DNA from: UBA5486 sp036744795
GTDB lineage: Bacteria; Bacillota; UBA4882; UBA10575
Direction of reading: 5' to 3'
Length of the DNA stretch: 64,000 nucleotides
Assembly (NCBI GenBank): GCA_036744795.1
Contig: DAIOHK010000003.1
Coordinates: 1-64,000 of the forward strand
Below the pieces are notes generated by a model, which worked only from the letters and a program-made list of their open reading frames with translations, was not told the DNA's origin and made no database searches. Below, piece by piece: positions 42,804 to 51,632 of this stretch. Within the stretch, counting starts at the first letter, position 1. Every line of letters begins with the position of its first letter. Made by a program: the position numbers and the translations under genes.

Positions 42804-44144
42804 ATGCAGTCTAACCTTGATAAATTAGAAAATAATCGAGTTTTATTAAAGATGGAAGCCGATCCTAAAGAGGTGGCTGAGGCATTTAATCAGGCTTACA
42901 AAAAAATAGTGAACAAAATAAATGTACCGGGGTTTCGAAAAGGTAAAGTCCCTCGTTTTATGTTGGAAAAACAATTTGGTAAAGAAGTATTATACCAAGA
43001 TGCGATAGAGATTTTGGTGTCTCAAGGTTATTACGAAGCATTGAACAAGCATAAATTAGAACCAGTGGACAATCCAAAGATCGATTTCGAGGATGAAATT
43101 GAGGATGGAAAAGCCTTTACATTTCAAGCAGAAGTTGAAGTTTTACCCGAAGTCATATTAGGTGAATATAAAGGGGTAACTGCGGTTAAAGATGACCCGC
43201 AGATTACTGATGAAGATGTTGATCAGGAAATTAAATCCTTACAGGAACGTCATGCAGAATTAGTGGGTTCTGATAAAAAAGCTGTAGAAAATGGTGACTT
43301 TGCCATTGTTGATTTTGATGGTTACTTAGATGGAAAACCTTTTCCTGGGGGAGCTGCCCAGGGTTATACTGTAGAAATTGGGGCCGGTGGCTTTATTCCT
43401 GGCTTCGAAGATGGTATGATCGGGATGACGCCTGGGGAGGAGAAGGATATTAATGCAACTTTCCCAGAGGAATACCACCAACCTGATTTGGCTGGTAAAG
43501 AAGTAGTTTTTAAGGTTAAGCTTCATGAGATCAAAGTGAAAGAACTACCTATTTTGGATGACGAATTTGCCCAAAGCTTAGGACGTTTTGAGACCATGGA
43601 GGAACTTAAAAGTGATATTGAAAAGCAACTTCAGGAATATAAAGAGCAAGAAGCTAAAAAGGCATTTGAAGATGCTGTAGTTAAAAAAGTAGTCGACAAT
43701 AGTAATGTTGAATTAACAGATACTCTTATTAACCGTGAATTAGAACATTCAATTCATAATTTAGAGCATGATTTTGAAGAAAGAGGGTTAAAATTAGAGG
43801 AGTATCTTAATTCTACAAATCAGACCATGGAAGATTTAAAGGAAGAGTTTAGACCACAGGTGGAAGAGAAGGTAAAAACCGATTTGGTTCTTTCTACTAT
43901 AGTTAAAATAGAAGGAATTACAGTTAGTGAGGAAGAAATAAATAAGAGACTTGAGTATTTACTACAATATTACCCTCCCGCTACTAAAGAACAGATGTAC
44001 AATCCCAATTTAATTGCGGGAATTAAAGCCTCTTTAGAGAAGGAAAAGGCTATACAATTCTTGGTGGATTCTGCCAAACCGGAAGGTGAAGCTTCTGAAA
44101 AAATCAAGGATGAAGAGAAAGTAGAAGAGGTGAAAGAAGAATGA
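42804..44144 (+). CDS. tig: Trigger factor
   Basis: 446 residues. Ribosome-associated chaperone and prolyl isomerase. The ribosome-binding signature is in VPGFRKGKVPRFMLEKQFG; the FKBP-like domain has VEIGAGGFIPGFEDGMIGM; a long helical C-terminal arm domain ends acidic. The frame can open at TTG 42780, but AAGGAGGAG selects ATG 42804. It overlaps clpP by 4 bp, a conserved tig-clpP-clpX arrangement. Confidence 0.96.
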   Translation: MQSNLDKLENNRVLLKMEADPKEVAEAFNQAYKKIVNKINVPGFRKGKVPRFMLEKQFGKEVLYQDAIEILVSQGYYEALNKHKLEPVDNPKIDFEDEIEDGKAFTFQAEVEVLPEVILGEYKGVTAVKDDPQITDEDVDQEIKSLQERHAELVGSDKKAVENGDFAIVDFDGYLDGKPFPGGAAQGYTVEIGAGGFIPGFEDGMIGMTPGEEKDINATFPEEYHQPDLAGKEVVFKVKLHEIKVKELPILDDEFAQSLGRFETMEELKSDIEKQLQEYKEQEAKKAFEDAVVKKVVDNSNVELTDTLINRELEHSIHNLEHDFEERGLKLEEYLNSTNQTMEDLKEEFRPQVEEKVKTDLVLSTIVKIEGITVSEEEINKRLEYLLQYYPPATKEQMYNPNLIAGIKASLEKEKAIQFLVDSAKPEGEASEKIKDEEKVEEVKEE

Positions 44145-44731
44145 ATTTAGTACCAATGGTTGTTGAACAGACAAACCGTGGCGAGCGGGCTTATGATATT
44201 TTCTCCCGCTTACTAAAAGAAAGAATTATTTTTATTGGTGGCCCAATAAATGATCAGATGGCAAACTTAGTGGTTGCCCAACTTATTTACTTGGAGAGTG
44301 AAGACCCTGATAAAGATATATCTGTGTATATTAATAGCCCTGGTGGTGTAATCTATTCCGGGTTAGCTATTTATGATGCTATGCAATATGTTAAGCCTCC
44401 TGTATCTACCATTTGTGTTGGGTTCGCGGCTAGTATGGGTGCGCTGTTGTTAACTGCGGGGGCAAAAGGGAAAAGATATGCTCTTCCTAATTCCAGGGTG
44501 ATGATTCACCAGCCTTTAGGCGGAGCTGAGGGTCAGGCAACTGATATTGAGATTCAGGCCAGGGAGATTTTAAGACTCAGAGAGGTTACAAATGGAATTC
44601 TCGCTCATCATACTGGCCAGCCAATGGAGAAAATTGTCCACGATGTTGATCGTAATTTCTGGATGAGTGCACAAGAGGCAGTAGAGTATGGTATTATTGA
44701 TGAGATTATTGACCATCATAAAATAAAGTAA
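44141..44731 (+). CDS. clpP: ATP-dependent Clp protease proteolytic subunit
   Basis: 196 residues, standard length. Forms the barrel protease partnered by ClpX. The nucleophile Ser98 is in GFAASMGALLL and His123 in MIHQPLGG. At the third triad position (E. coli ERDRFLSA) the sequence is VDRNFWMSA, so residue 172 appears to be Asn rather than Asp. An Asn there is known in Listeria ClpP1. The start ATG overlaps the tig stop; the family C repeat begins at its stop codon. Confidence 0.96.
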   Translation: MNLVPMVVEQTNRGERAYDIFSRLLKERIIFIGGPINDQMANLVVAQLIYLESEDPDKDISVYINSPGGVIYSGLAIYDAMQYVKPPVSTICVGFAASMGALLLTAGAKGKRYALPNSRVMIHQPLGGAEGQATDIEIQAREILRLREVTNGILAHHTGQPMEKIVHDVDRNFWMSAQEAVEYGIIDEIIDHHKIK

Positions 44732-44809
44732 GGAAATTATATAACTACCCTAGTGGACTATGAATATTTGTGGCTAAATCTTAATTTAATTAATTACGCA
44801 ATTTCATAA
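44729..44809. repeat. MITE-like element, family C, copy 4
   Basis: 81 bp; ends TAAGGAAATTATATAACTA and TAATTACGCAATTTCATAA. AAAGTAAG follows the right end and AAAGTAAG also spans the left end, suggesting a short target duplication. Its inner ATTTGTGGCTAAAT matches copy 1, and its left part CTACCCTAGTGG resembles copy 2. Confidence 0.6.
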
Positions 44810-44851
44810 AGTAAGTATTATGGCTTTATTCCAAAAGAAAGAGGTGGTAAG

Positions 44852-46117
44852 ATGTTTAAATTCGGCGATGATAAAGGACTGTTAAAATGTTCCTTTTGTG
44901 GAAAAGCTCAAGAACAAGTAAAAAAATTGATCGCCGGCCCCGGAGTTTATATCTGCGATGAGTGTATTGAATTATGCAACGAGATTATTGACGAAGAATT
45001 GAATGATGAGACCTCCTTCGATTTGGAAAATATACCAAAACCGGCTGAAATTAAAGCTATTCTTGACCAATATGTGATTGGGCAGGAGGATGCGAAGAAG
45101 ACTTTAGCGGTAGCGGTATATAATCACTATAAAAGGATTAATTCCGAGGGACTCTTTGATGATGTTGAACTACAGAAGAGTAATATCTTGATTATGGGGC
45201 CAACCGGGAGTGGTAAAACCTTACTAGCCCAAACCCTTGCCAAGATTTTGAAAGTACCTTTTGCAATAGCTGATGCCACCTCTCTTACTGAAGCTGGTTA
45301 TGTAGGTGAAGATGTAGAAAATATTCTTTTGAAGTTAATTCAAGCCGCTGATTATGATGTGGAAAAAGCGGAAAGAGGTATTGTTTATATCGATGAAGTA
45401 GATAAGATTGCCAGGAAATCTGATAACCCATCAATTACCCGCGATGTTTCAGGAGAAGGTGTACAACAGGCTCTTTTAAAAATTTTAGAAGGAACTATGG
45501 CTTCTGTGCCACCACAAGGTGGCCGTAAACATCCCCACCAGGAGTTTATTCAGCTTGATACCACTAACATTCTTTTCATTTGTGGTGGTGCCTTTGATGG
45601 GTTGGAAAAAATTATTGAGAGTAGAATAGGCAGAAAAACTATGGGCTTCGGGGCAGAGATTCAGAGTAAACAAGAAAAACCAATTGGTGAAATTTTAAGA
45701 AAAGTAATGCCTGAAGATCTGCTAAAGTTTGGGTTGATCCCAGAGTTTATTGGCCGTTTACCAATAATTGTTTCTTTAGATGCTCTTGATGAAGAGGCAT
45801 TAATTAAGATTTTAACTGAACCTAAGAATGCTCTTGTTAAGCAGTATGGAAAGATTATGGAGATTGATGGCGTTGAACTTGAATTTACTGCCGAAGCCTT
45901 ACAAGCCATAGCGAAACTTACCATTAAAAGAAATTCCGGGGCTAGGGGTCTAAGGGCGATTATTGAAAAACTGCTTTTAGATATAATGTATGATATACCT
46001 TCCCGGTCGGATGTGAAAAAATGCATAGTAACCAAAGAAATGGTAGAAGAGAACAAGGAACCACTTCTTTCTACCAGTTCTGAGCCACGGAAGAAAAAGA
46101 AAGAAGAATCAGCTTAA
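44852..46117 (+). CDS. clpX: Clp protease ATPase subunit ClpX
   Basis: 421 residues. N-terminal C4 zinc finger (CSFCGKAQ, then CDECIELC), AAA+ core with Walker A GPTGSGKTLLAQ, Walker B IVYIDEVDKI, and the sensor region FIGRLP; ends in a basic tail. Unfolds substrates for ClpP. SD AGAGGTGG precedes ATG 44852. Confidence 0.97.
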   Translation: MFKFGDDKGLLKCSFCGKAQEQVKKLIAGPGVYICDECIELCNEIIDEELNDETSFDLENIPKPAEIKAILDQYVIGQEDAKKTLAVAVYNHYKRINSEGLFDDVELQKSNILIMGPTGSGKTLLAQTLAKILKVPFAIADATSLTEAGYVGEDVENILLKLIQAADYDVEKAERGIVYIDEVDKIARKSDNPSITRDVSGEGVQQALLKILEGTMASVPPQGGRKHPHQEFIQLDTTNILFICGGAFDGLEKIIESRIGRKTMGFGAEIQSKQEKPIGEILRKVMPEDLLKFGLIPEFIGRLPIIVSLDALDEEALIKILTEPKNALVKQYGKIMEIDGVELEFTAEALQAIAKLTIKRNSGARGLRAIIEKLLLDIMYDIPSRSDVKKCIVTKEMVEENKEPLLSTSSEPRKKKKEESA

Positions 46118-46145
46118 ACCCGCTTTTTAAAGCGGGTTTTTTTTT
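46117..46145 (+). terminator. Terminator of the tig-clpP-clpX operon
   Basis: AACCCGCTTT/AAAGCGGGTT stem directly after the clpX stop, then nine T residues. Confidence 0.92.
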
Positions 46146-46258
46146 GAAGTAGGTGGCGATTAAAATTTATTAGAGAATAGCAAACAAACTAATGAAAACA
46201 GCAAAAAATGGAGATAATAACCTGGAAGAAAAGTAGGGAAGTGGAGGTTGGAGATTCT

Positions 46259-48010
46259 ATGGATTTTGCTGGAAATATTATAGGTTTGATTAACCTTTTT
46301 TTTGCGATTGTAATTGGGATGTATTTTTGGAACTTACTTAGAGTTCAGCAAAGCAGTAAAACTGCGGTGGATAAGGAATCAAAGAAGGAGATGGAACGGC
46401 TGCAACGTCTTAGAAGAATCTCTCTTACCGAACCGCTTTCTGAAAAAACAAGACCATCTAGTTTTGAAGAGATTGTTGGCCAGGAAGAGGGGTTAAAAAC
46501 TTTACGGGCGGCACTTTGTGGACCAAATCCGCAACATATTCTCTTATATGGGCCACCCGGTGTAGGGAAGACTGCTGCTGCCCGTGTTGTTCTGGAGGAA
46601 GCAAAAAGAAATCCCTTATCTCCTTTAAAAAGTCATGCAAAATTTGTCGAGTTGGATGCTACCACCGCCCGGTTTGATGAAAGAGGAATAGCGGACCCTT
46701 TAATTGGTTCTGTTCATGATCCGATTTATCAGGGTGCGGGTCCTTTAGGAATGGCTGGAATTCCCCAACCCAAACCCGGTGCTGTAACCAAGGCCCATGG
46801 TGGAATATTATTTATTGATGAAATTGGTGAACTCCATCCAATTCAACTAAATAAGCTGCTTAAAGTCCTGGAAGACCGGAAGGTTTTTTTAGAGAGTGTC
46901 TATTATTGTATAGATGATCAAAATATTCCCACCCATATCCATGATATCTTCCAAAATGGTCTTCCTGCTGATTTTCGGTTGATTGGGGCTACAACCAGAA
47001 TGCCCCATGAGATACCACCTGCGATCCGGTCGCGGTGCGTCGAAATCTTTTTTCGTGCTTTAACCCCTGAGGAAATAAAAAAGATTACTCTAAACGCGGT
47101 AAAAAAAATTGATTTTCAGTTGGAAGAGGGTGCGATTGATGTTATAATTAAATTTGCTACGAATGGTCGGGATGCAGTTAATATGGTGCAGATAGCTGCT
47201 GGAATCGCTCTGGTTGAAGGAAGGAAAAAAATATTCCGCAAAGATATTGAATGGGTTGTAAATACTGGTCAGTATTCCCCGCGCCCCAATAAAAAAGTTC
47301 CGGAAAAACCGCAGATCGGATATGCAAATGGGTTGGCGGTTTTTGGCCCCAATATGGGAACTTTAGTAGAACTGGAGGTTACTGCTATTCCAGTGGAAGA
47401 TGGGAAGGGTAATGTAATTACTACTGGAGTGATTGATGAAGAGGAGATGGGGGAGTATGGAAGAACCATTCGCCGGAAAAGTACGGCCAGGGGTTCGGTT
47501 GAGAATGTGCTTACTATTCTAAAAAAACATTTTGGTTTAAACTGTGATAACTTTGATTTACATATTAATTTTCCCGGAGGAATTCCTCTTGATGGTCCAT
47601 CAGCCGGAGTTACTCTGGTAACAGCGATCTATTCCGCTATAACCGGATTTCCAGTTGATAATCTACTTGCAATGACTGGTGAAATCTCAATTTTAGGTCA
47701 TATAAAACCGGTGGGAGGAATTATTCCCAAAATAAAGGCAGCTAAAGAAGCAGGGGCGAAGCGGGTAATTATTCCGATCGAGAATTGGCAGGACATTTTT
47801 GAAGAAGAGATCGAGATTGAGGTTATTCCGGTCCGACGAATTGAAGAGGTTATTCAATCGGCATTGATTGGACTAGACCATAATGAATTAAAAGGAAAAG
47901 AGTGGACCCCATCAGAGGAACAAAGCCGAAAAACCCATAGAGGACAAGATGAATTGGTTGTGGCAGCGGGAATTAGCAATAAAAAATCGACAAATTTTGC
48001 TATTCCTTAA
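46259..48010 (+). CDS. lonB: Membrane-anchored Lon-type protease LonB
   Basis: 583 residues. N-terminal anchor (IIGLINLFFAIVIGMYFW), AAA+ domain (YGPPGVGKTAAAR; LFIDEIGEL), and C-terminal Lon protease domain with the Ser/Lys dyad in PLDGPSAGVTLVTAI and AGAKRVIIP. In Bacillus LonB acts in the forespore, which fits the other sporulation genes here. The frame opens at 46208, but GGAG spacing and the anchor fit ATG 46259. The usual lonA does not follow. Confidence 0.92.
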   Translation: MDFAGNIIGLINLFFAIVIGMYFWNLLRVQQSSKTAVDKESKKEMERLQRLRRISLTEPLSEKTRPSSFEEIVGQEEGLKTLRAALCGPNPQHILLYGPPGVGKTAAARVVLEEAKRNPLSPLKSHAKFVELDATTARFDERGIADPLIGSVHDPIYQGAGPLGMAGIPQPKPGAVTKAHGGILFIDEIGELHPIQLNKLLKVLEDRKVFLESVYYCIDDQNIPTHIHDIFQNGLPADFRLIGATTRMPHEIPPAIRSRCVEIFFRALTPEEIKKITLNAVKKIDFQLEEGAIDVIIKFATNGRDAVNMVQIAAGIALVEGRKKIFRKDIEWVVNTGQYSPRPNKKVPEKPQIGYANGLAVFGPNMGTLVELEVTAIPVEDGKGNVITTGVIDEEEMGEYGRTIRRKSTARGSVENVLTILKKHFGLNCDNFDLHINFPGGIPLDGPSAGVTLVTAIYSAITGFPVDNLLAMTGEISILGHIKPVGGIIPKIKAAKEAGAKRVIIPIENWQDIFEEEIEIEVIPVRRIEEVIQSALIGLDHNELKGKEWTPSEEQSRKTHRGQDELVVAAGISNKKSTNFAIP

Positions 48011-48050
48011 TTTATATTATTGTTCTTTAATTTGAGGAGGATTTATATTT

Positions 48051-48869
48051 ATGACATCGGAACAAAGGCCACGTATTGCCTGGGCATTAGGTGGAGGAGG
48101 AGCACGAGGATTTGCTCATCTGGGTGTATTAAAAGTTTTACAGGAAGAGAATATACCGATAAATGCGTTAGCTGGAACAAGTATGGGAGCAGTAATGTCA
48201 GTTCTTTATGCCGCTGGGACTGATCTAAAATATTTATCTTCATTGGCAACCAGTATTTCTTGGGAAAAATTTATTGATCTTCGTTTTCCCCGGTATGGTT
48301 TAGTAGAAGGAAAACGGATTACCCCACTTTTGCGCTTACTAACCAAGGGGAAGAAATTAGAGGAACTTAATGTTCCAGTCCGTGTTATTGCGACAGATCT
48401 TTTAACTGGGGAAGAAGTGATCTTTGATCAAGGAGATACTGAATTAGCTGTACGGGCTTCGATTTCTATTCCGGGAATCTTCACCCCTGTGCTTCATGAA
48501 GAAAAAGTTTTTGTTGATGGTGGTGTGGTTGCTGGTGTACCTGTAGCCGCAGCTGGAGAAATGGGGATGGATCTGGTGATTGGGGTTAGTGTTGCTAGTG
48601 AATTTGATGCTGTTCCCCCAAAAAATTTGTTTGAGGTTTTATATCGAACTGTGGATATTATGACTAAACGTCTTGACCAGATCCAGACCAAAGAAGCCGA
48701 TTTGGTGATCACCCCGGATGTGGGAAAAGTAGGAACCGTTCATTTTCAGCGAGCCGAAGAATGTATTGAAAAAGGAGAAATTGCTGCCAGAGAAGCCTTA
48801 CCTAAAATCAGAAAATTAATGGCAGAGTTTCAGCAAAAAAGTAAAGAACAAGTTGAATTTGGCGCCTGA
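48051..48869 (+). CDS. Patatin-like phospholipase
   Basis: 272 residues of the RssA/YchK type. The oxyanion stretch is LGGGGARGFAHLGVLK, the nucleophile elbow AGTSMGAVMS, and the dyad Asp in FVDGGVVAGVPV. It hydrolyses acyl lipids; the physiological substrate is unknown. SD TTGAGGAGG is strong. It follows lonB by 40 bp. Confidence 0.92.
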   Translation: MTSEQRPRIAWALGGGGARGFAHLGVLKVLQEENIPINALAGTSMGAVMSVLYAAGTDLKYLSSLATSISWEKFIDLRFPRYGLVEGKRITPLLRLLTKGKKLEELNVPVRVIATDLLTGEEVIFDQGDTELAVRASISIPGIFTPVLHEEKVFVDGGVVAGVPVAAAGEMGMDLVIGVSVASEFDAVPPKNLFEVLYRTVDIMTKRLDQIQTKEADLVITPDVGKVGTVHFQRAEECIEKGEIAAREALPKIRKLMAEFQQKSKEQVEFGA

Positions 48870-48882
48870 GGTGATTCAGTAA

Positions 48883-49035
48883 TTGGTGGATCGTATAATC
48901 CGGAAAGTAATTATCTTTCTTATTTTGCTTTTGATTGGTATTCAGCTGCTGATGCTGATACCTGAAATTAGATATGCTCTTTGTTTAGTAGAAAGATTAG
49001 AAGGCTATTCTCTCACTAGTAATTTTTATAATTAA
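48883..49035 (+). CDS. Small single-pass membrane protein, YpfB-like
   Basis: 50 residues from TTG 48883 (or GTG 48886). A single helix IIRKVIIFLILLLIGIQLLM is followed by a short tail ending SLTSNFYN. TGAGGTGA right at the phospholipase stop can serve as SD. Size and pattern resemble small membrane proteins of the DUF5359/YpfB type. The call rests on a short frame, so it is tentative. Confidence 0.5.
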   Translation: MVDRIIRKVIIFLILLLIGIQLLMLIPEIRYALCLVERLEGYSLTSNFYN

Positions 49036-49133
49036 ACGGTTCTTGCTAAAAGTATTAAATTATGTTAGATTGTTGATAAAAGAACTGGGTAGGACGGTAG
49101 TGCGGCAAGTCAAAAGAAAATATTTTCTCATAG

Positions 49134-49157
49134 GCACTCCGTTGAGTGCTTTTTTAT
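49134..49157 (+). terminator. Terminator immediately upstream of hutP, possible attenuator
   Basis: GCACTC/GAGTGC stem with loop CGTT and TTTTTT. The hutP SD begins 7 bp after the T run, leaving no room for a promoter, so hutP expression needs read-through. UAG triplets at 49090-49092 and 49098-49100 lie upstream. Confidence 0.75.
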
Positions 49158-49175
49158 ATTAGAGGAGGTGTGCTT

Positions 49176-49589
49176 ATGGTTGGAAGTAGTAAAGAAGTGG
49201 CTAGAGCTGCCCTGCAGATGGCAATGACAGTTTCGCGTGAAGAGGAAAGATTATTTAAAGGGAAATTTCGTGAACAAGAGATCCGGGCAGCGGCTGTAGA
49301 TTATGGTGGCGAAGCAGCTTATGCGGTAAAAACTATTGTAGAACGGGCTGTTGTAGCGGGAAAACGTGAATTTTTGATTGATGATAGTCATTCGGAAGAA
49401 GGAGCAGTAGCTGGAGCTACACATGAGGCTTTATTACAGATTCTTCCTAAGGCAATGGGTTTAAATATTGGTGGCAAGATCGGTCTGGCTCGGCGGGGAG
49501 ATCACGTGAGTGTGGCAGTTTTCTGTACGGTTGGCCTTTTACATTTGGATGAGGTGGCAGTAGGTCTTGGCCATCGGGCGGTTAAATGA
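49176..49589 (+). CDS. hutP: HutP family RNA-binding regulator
   Basis: 137 residues. HutP of Bacillus binds mRNA in the presence of histidine and Mg and prevents termination ahead of histidine-degradation genes. The metal-binding histidines appear in DDSHSEEG and GATHEALL and at the C-terminal GLGHRAV. The frame begins earlier, but GAGGAGGTG fixes ATG 49176. No hut enzyme genes are present; it precedes aroH and hisC, so it may control aromatic or histidine metabolism. Confidence 0.9.
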   Translation: MVGSSKEVARAALQMAMTVSREEERLFKGKFREQEIRAAAVDYGGEAAYAVKTIVERAVVAGKREFLIDDSHSEEGAVAGATHEALLQILPKAMGLNIGGKIGLARRGDHVSVAVFCTVGLLHLDEVAVGLGHRAVK

Positions 49590-49615
49590 AATATGCTTTT
49601 TAGATGGAGGTTAAA

Positions 49616-49987
49616 ATGGAGAAAGTAAAAGCAATACGTGGTGCCACTACTGCTATTAATGATACCCGTGAAGAGATTCTCTCTGCTACCAGAGAATTAA
49701 TAACCGAGATTTTACATAGAAATTGCTTTGAACCAGAGAAAGTAATTAGTGCTTTTTTTACTGTGACTCCGGATTTAACTGCTGCTTTTCCGGCAGAAGC
49801 TGTTCGGCAATTAGGATATAATAAATGGCCGGCGATTGGTAGTATAGAAATGTCTGTACCAGATGGGTTGGAACGTTGTATCCGGGTGATGCTCCATATT
49901 TATCAGGACGATTCTCAGAAAATCCAACATGTCTATATAAGGGGAGCAAAGGTTTTGCGCCCGGATCGAGTAAGCAATGAAGACTGA
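49616..49987 (+). CDS. aroH: Chorismate mutase, AroH type
   Basis: 123 residues. Converts chorismate to prephenate for Phe/Tyr synthesis. AroH-family features are VKAIRGATTA (active-site Arg), FFTVTPDLTAAFPA, CIRVMLHIY (Arg) and HVYIRGAKVLRPD (Tyr). GGAGG selects ATG 49616 over ATG 49604. Overlaps the next gene by 11 bp. Confidence 0.95.
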   Translation: MEKVKAIRGATTAINDTREEILSATRELITEILHRNCFEPEKVISAFFTVTPDLTAAFPAEAVRQLGYNKWPAIGSIEMSVPDGLERCIRVMLHIYQDDSQKIQHVYIRGAKVLRPDRVSNED

Positions 49988-50516
49988 GTTTTGTTTGGTA
50001 AGGCACGGAACTACTGATTGGAATATAGAGGGACGAATCCAGGGTTGCACGGATATCCCTTTAAACCTACGTGGTAAAAGGGAAGTGGAGGATTTAGCCA
50101 CAACCTTAAAAGGGCAGGGTTGGGAATTCATTATTACCAGTGATTTAAGTAGGGCAAAAGAGACTGGCAAGATAATCGGTGAACATCTGGATATTCCGGT
50201 GTTTTCTTTTGATGATCTTAAAGAACGGAAGTTTGGGCCTTTAGAGGGGATGACCAGGCAGGAGATAAGGGAGGCCTATCCCGACTCTAGTAGAGAGTTA
50301 TTCCTGCCCGGGCTTGAATCTCGTCAGGAAATAAATGAACGAGCTTCAAAGGTAATGAATCTCCTAGCGGTTCTCTTCCCCGGTCGCCGCATGATTATTG
50401 TTTCTCATGGAGCCTTTTTCCGTGCTTTTTTCTTAAGCTTGGGTTTAAACCGGGGAGCACCGGGGAATGCAGAGAAGATTGAAATTACATGGGAAGAATC
50501 ATGGAATATATTATAG
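49977..50516 (+). CDS. Histidine phosphatase family protein
   Basis: 179 residues of the phosphoglycerate-mutase-like superfamily. The phosphate-binding RHGTTDWN holds the catalytic His, ERKFGPLEG the acid Glu, and IVSHGAFFRAF the second His. Role in this operon is unknown; it may dephosphorylate a metabolite such as an aromatic- or histidine-pathway intermediate. Overlaps aroH and is followed closely by hisC. Confidence 0.88.
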   Translation: MKTEFCLVRHGTTDWNIEGRIQGCTDIPLNLRGKREVEDLATTLKGQGWEFIITSDLSRAKETGKIIGEHLDIPVFSFDDLKERKFGPLEGMTRQEIREAYPDSSRELFLPGLESRQEINERASKVMNLLAVLFPGRRMIIVSHGAFFRAFFLSLGLNRGAPGNAEKIEITWEESWNIL

Positions 50517-50529
50517 GGAGGAGAAAAAC

Positions 50530-51630
50530 GTGGATTATCAATCGCTTATTCGTAAAGAAATTTTGGCAATCGCCCCCTATGTACCTGGAAAACCTATCGA
50601 AGAAGTAAAAAGGGAATTTGGAATTCAGGATGTTATTAAATTGGCTTCTAATGAAAACCCTTTAGGACCTTCTCCAAAGGCTATCAAGGCTGTTCAGGAA
50701 ATGTTAGACGAAGCCCATCTTTATCCGGATGGAGGTTGTTTTTCTTTAAAAGAAGCACTGGGTAAAGAATTAGGGGTAAAAACAGATCAGATTATTGTTG
50801 GTAATGGCTCTGATGAGATTATTAAACTTTTTGCTGAGGCTTTTTTCCAACCTGAAGATGAGATTGTAGTTGCTGATCCTACTTTTGGTGAATATGCTTA
50901 TGCTACCCGCTTAATGGGAGCACGTTTGATAAAAGTAAAAGGAGAGGGTTTGGGTCATGATTTAGAAAAGATGGCCCAGGCAGTTACTAGCCGGACTAAA
51001 GCTGTTTTTATCTGTAATCCGAATAATCCGACAGGCACAATGAATACACAGGAAGAATTAGAGCGATTCCTCCAACAGTTACCCCCGGATATATTGGTCG
51101 TTATTGACCAGGCTTACCTAGAGTATGTAGAGAATCCGGATTTTCCTGATGGCCTTGATTATATATCTGATGGAAGGGTCCTTGTTTTAAGAACATTTTC
51201 TAAAATTTATGGCCTTGCTGCTTTACGTGTTGGTTATGGGGTAGGCTCAAGGGAACTGATCTCTTATTTAGAGAGGGTGCGGGAACCTTTTAATGTGAAC
51301 CGCCTTGCACAGGCAGCTGCTATTGCCGCACTTGATGACCGGGAACACCTTGAACTAAGCAAAAAGGTAAATAATAAGGAAAAACAGGTAATTTATACCA
51401 CACTTGAGCAACTGGGATTAGGTTTTTTACCTAGTGAAACCAATTTTATTCTTTTTTCCACGCCCTTTTCGGCAACAAGTGTTTTCCAGGTACTATTGAA
51501 AAAAGGTGTAATTATTCGTTCAGCAGATATTTTTGGATTACCTAAACATCTTAGAGTAACTGTGGGTACGGAAGAACAGAATCAGAGATTTCTCCATTCA
51601 CTTAGAGAAGCTCTGACTGAACTAAGGTAG
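50530..51630 (+). CDS. hisC: Histidinol-phosphate/aromatic aminotransferase
   Basis: 366 residues, PLP-dependent aminotransferase class II. The substrate/PLP motifs are LASNENPLGPSP, NPNNPTGT and the PLP-Lys in RTFSKIYGLAALRVGYG. In this aromatic cluster it probably also transaminates prephenate-derived keto acids, as HisC does in Bacillus. The frame starts at 50467, but GGGAGGAG places the start at GTG 50530. A repeat cluster begins 3 bp after its stop. Confidence 0.93.
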   Translation: MDYQSLIRKEILAIAPYVPGKPIEEVKREFGIQDVIKLASNENPLGPSPKAIKAVQEMLDEAHLYPDGGCFSLKEALGKELGVKTDQIIVGNGSDEIIKLFAEAFFQPEDEIVVADPTFGEYAYATRLMGARLIKVKGEGLGHDLEKMAQAVTSRTKAVFICNPNNPTGTMNTQEELERFLQQLPPDILVVIDQAYLEYVENPDFPDGLDYISDGRVLVLRTFSKIYGLAALRVGYGVGSRELISYLERVREPFNVNRLAQAAAIAALDDREHLELSKKVNNKEKQVIYTTLEQLGLGFLPSETNFILFSTPFSATSVFQVLLKKGVIIRSADIFGLPKHLRVTVGTEEQNQRFLHSLREALTELR

Positions 51631-51632
51631 TA

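Noticed and set aside
45661..46056. 131-codon minus-strand frame inside clpX
   Set aside because: Shadow of the conserved clpX coding sequence.
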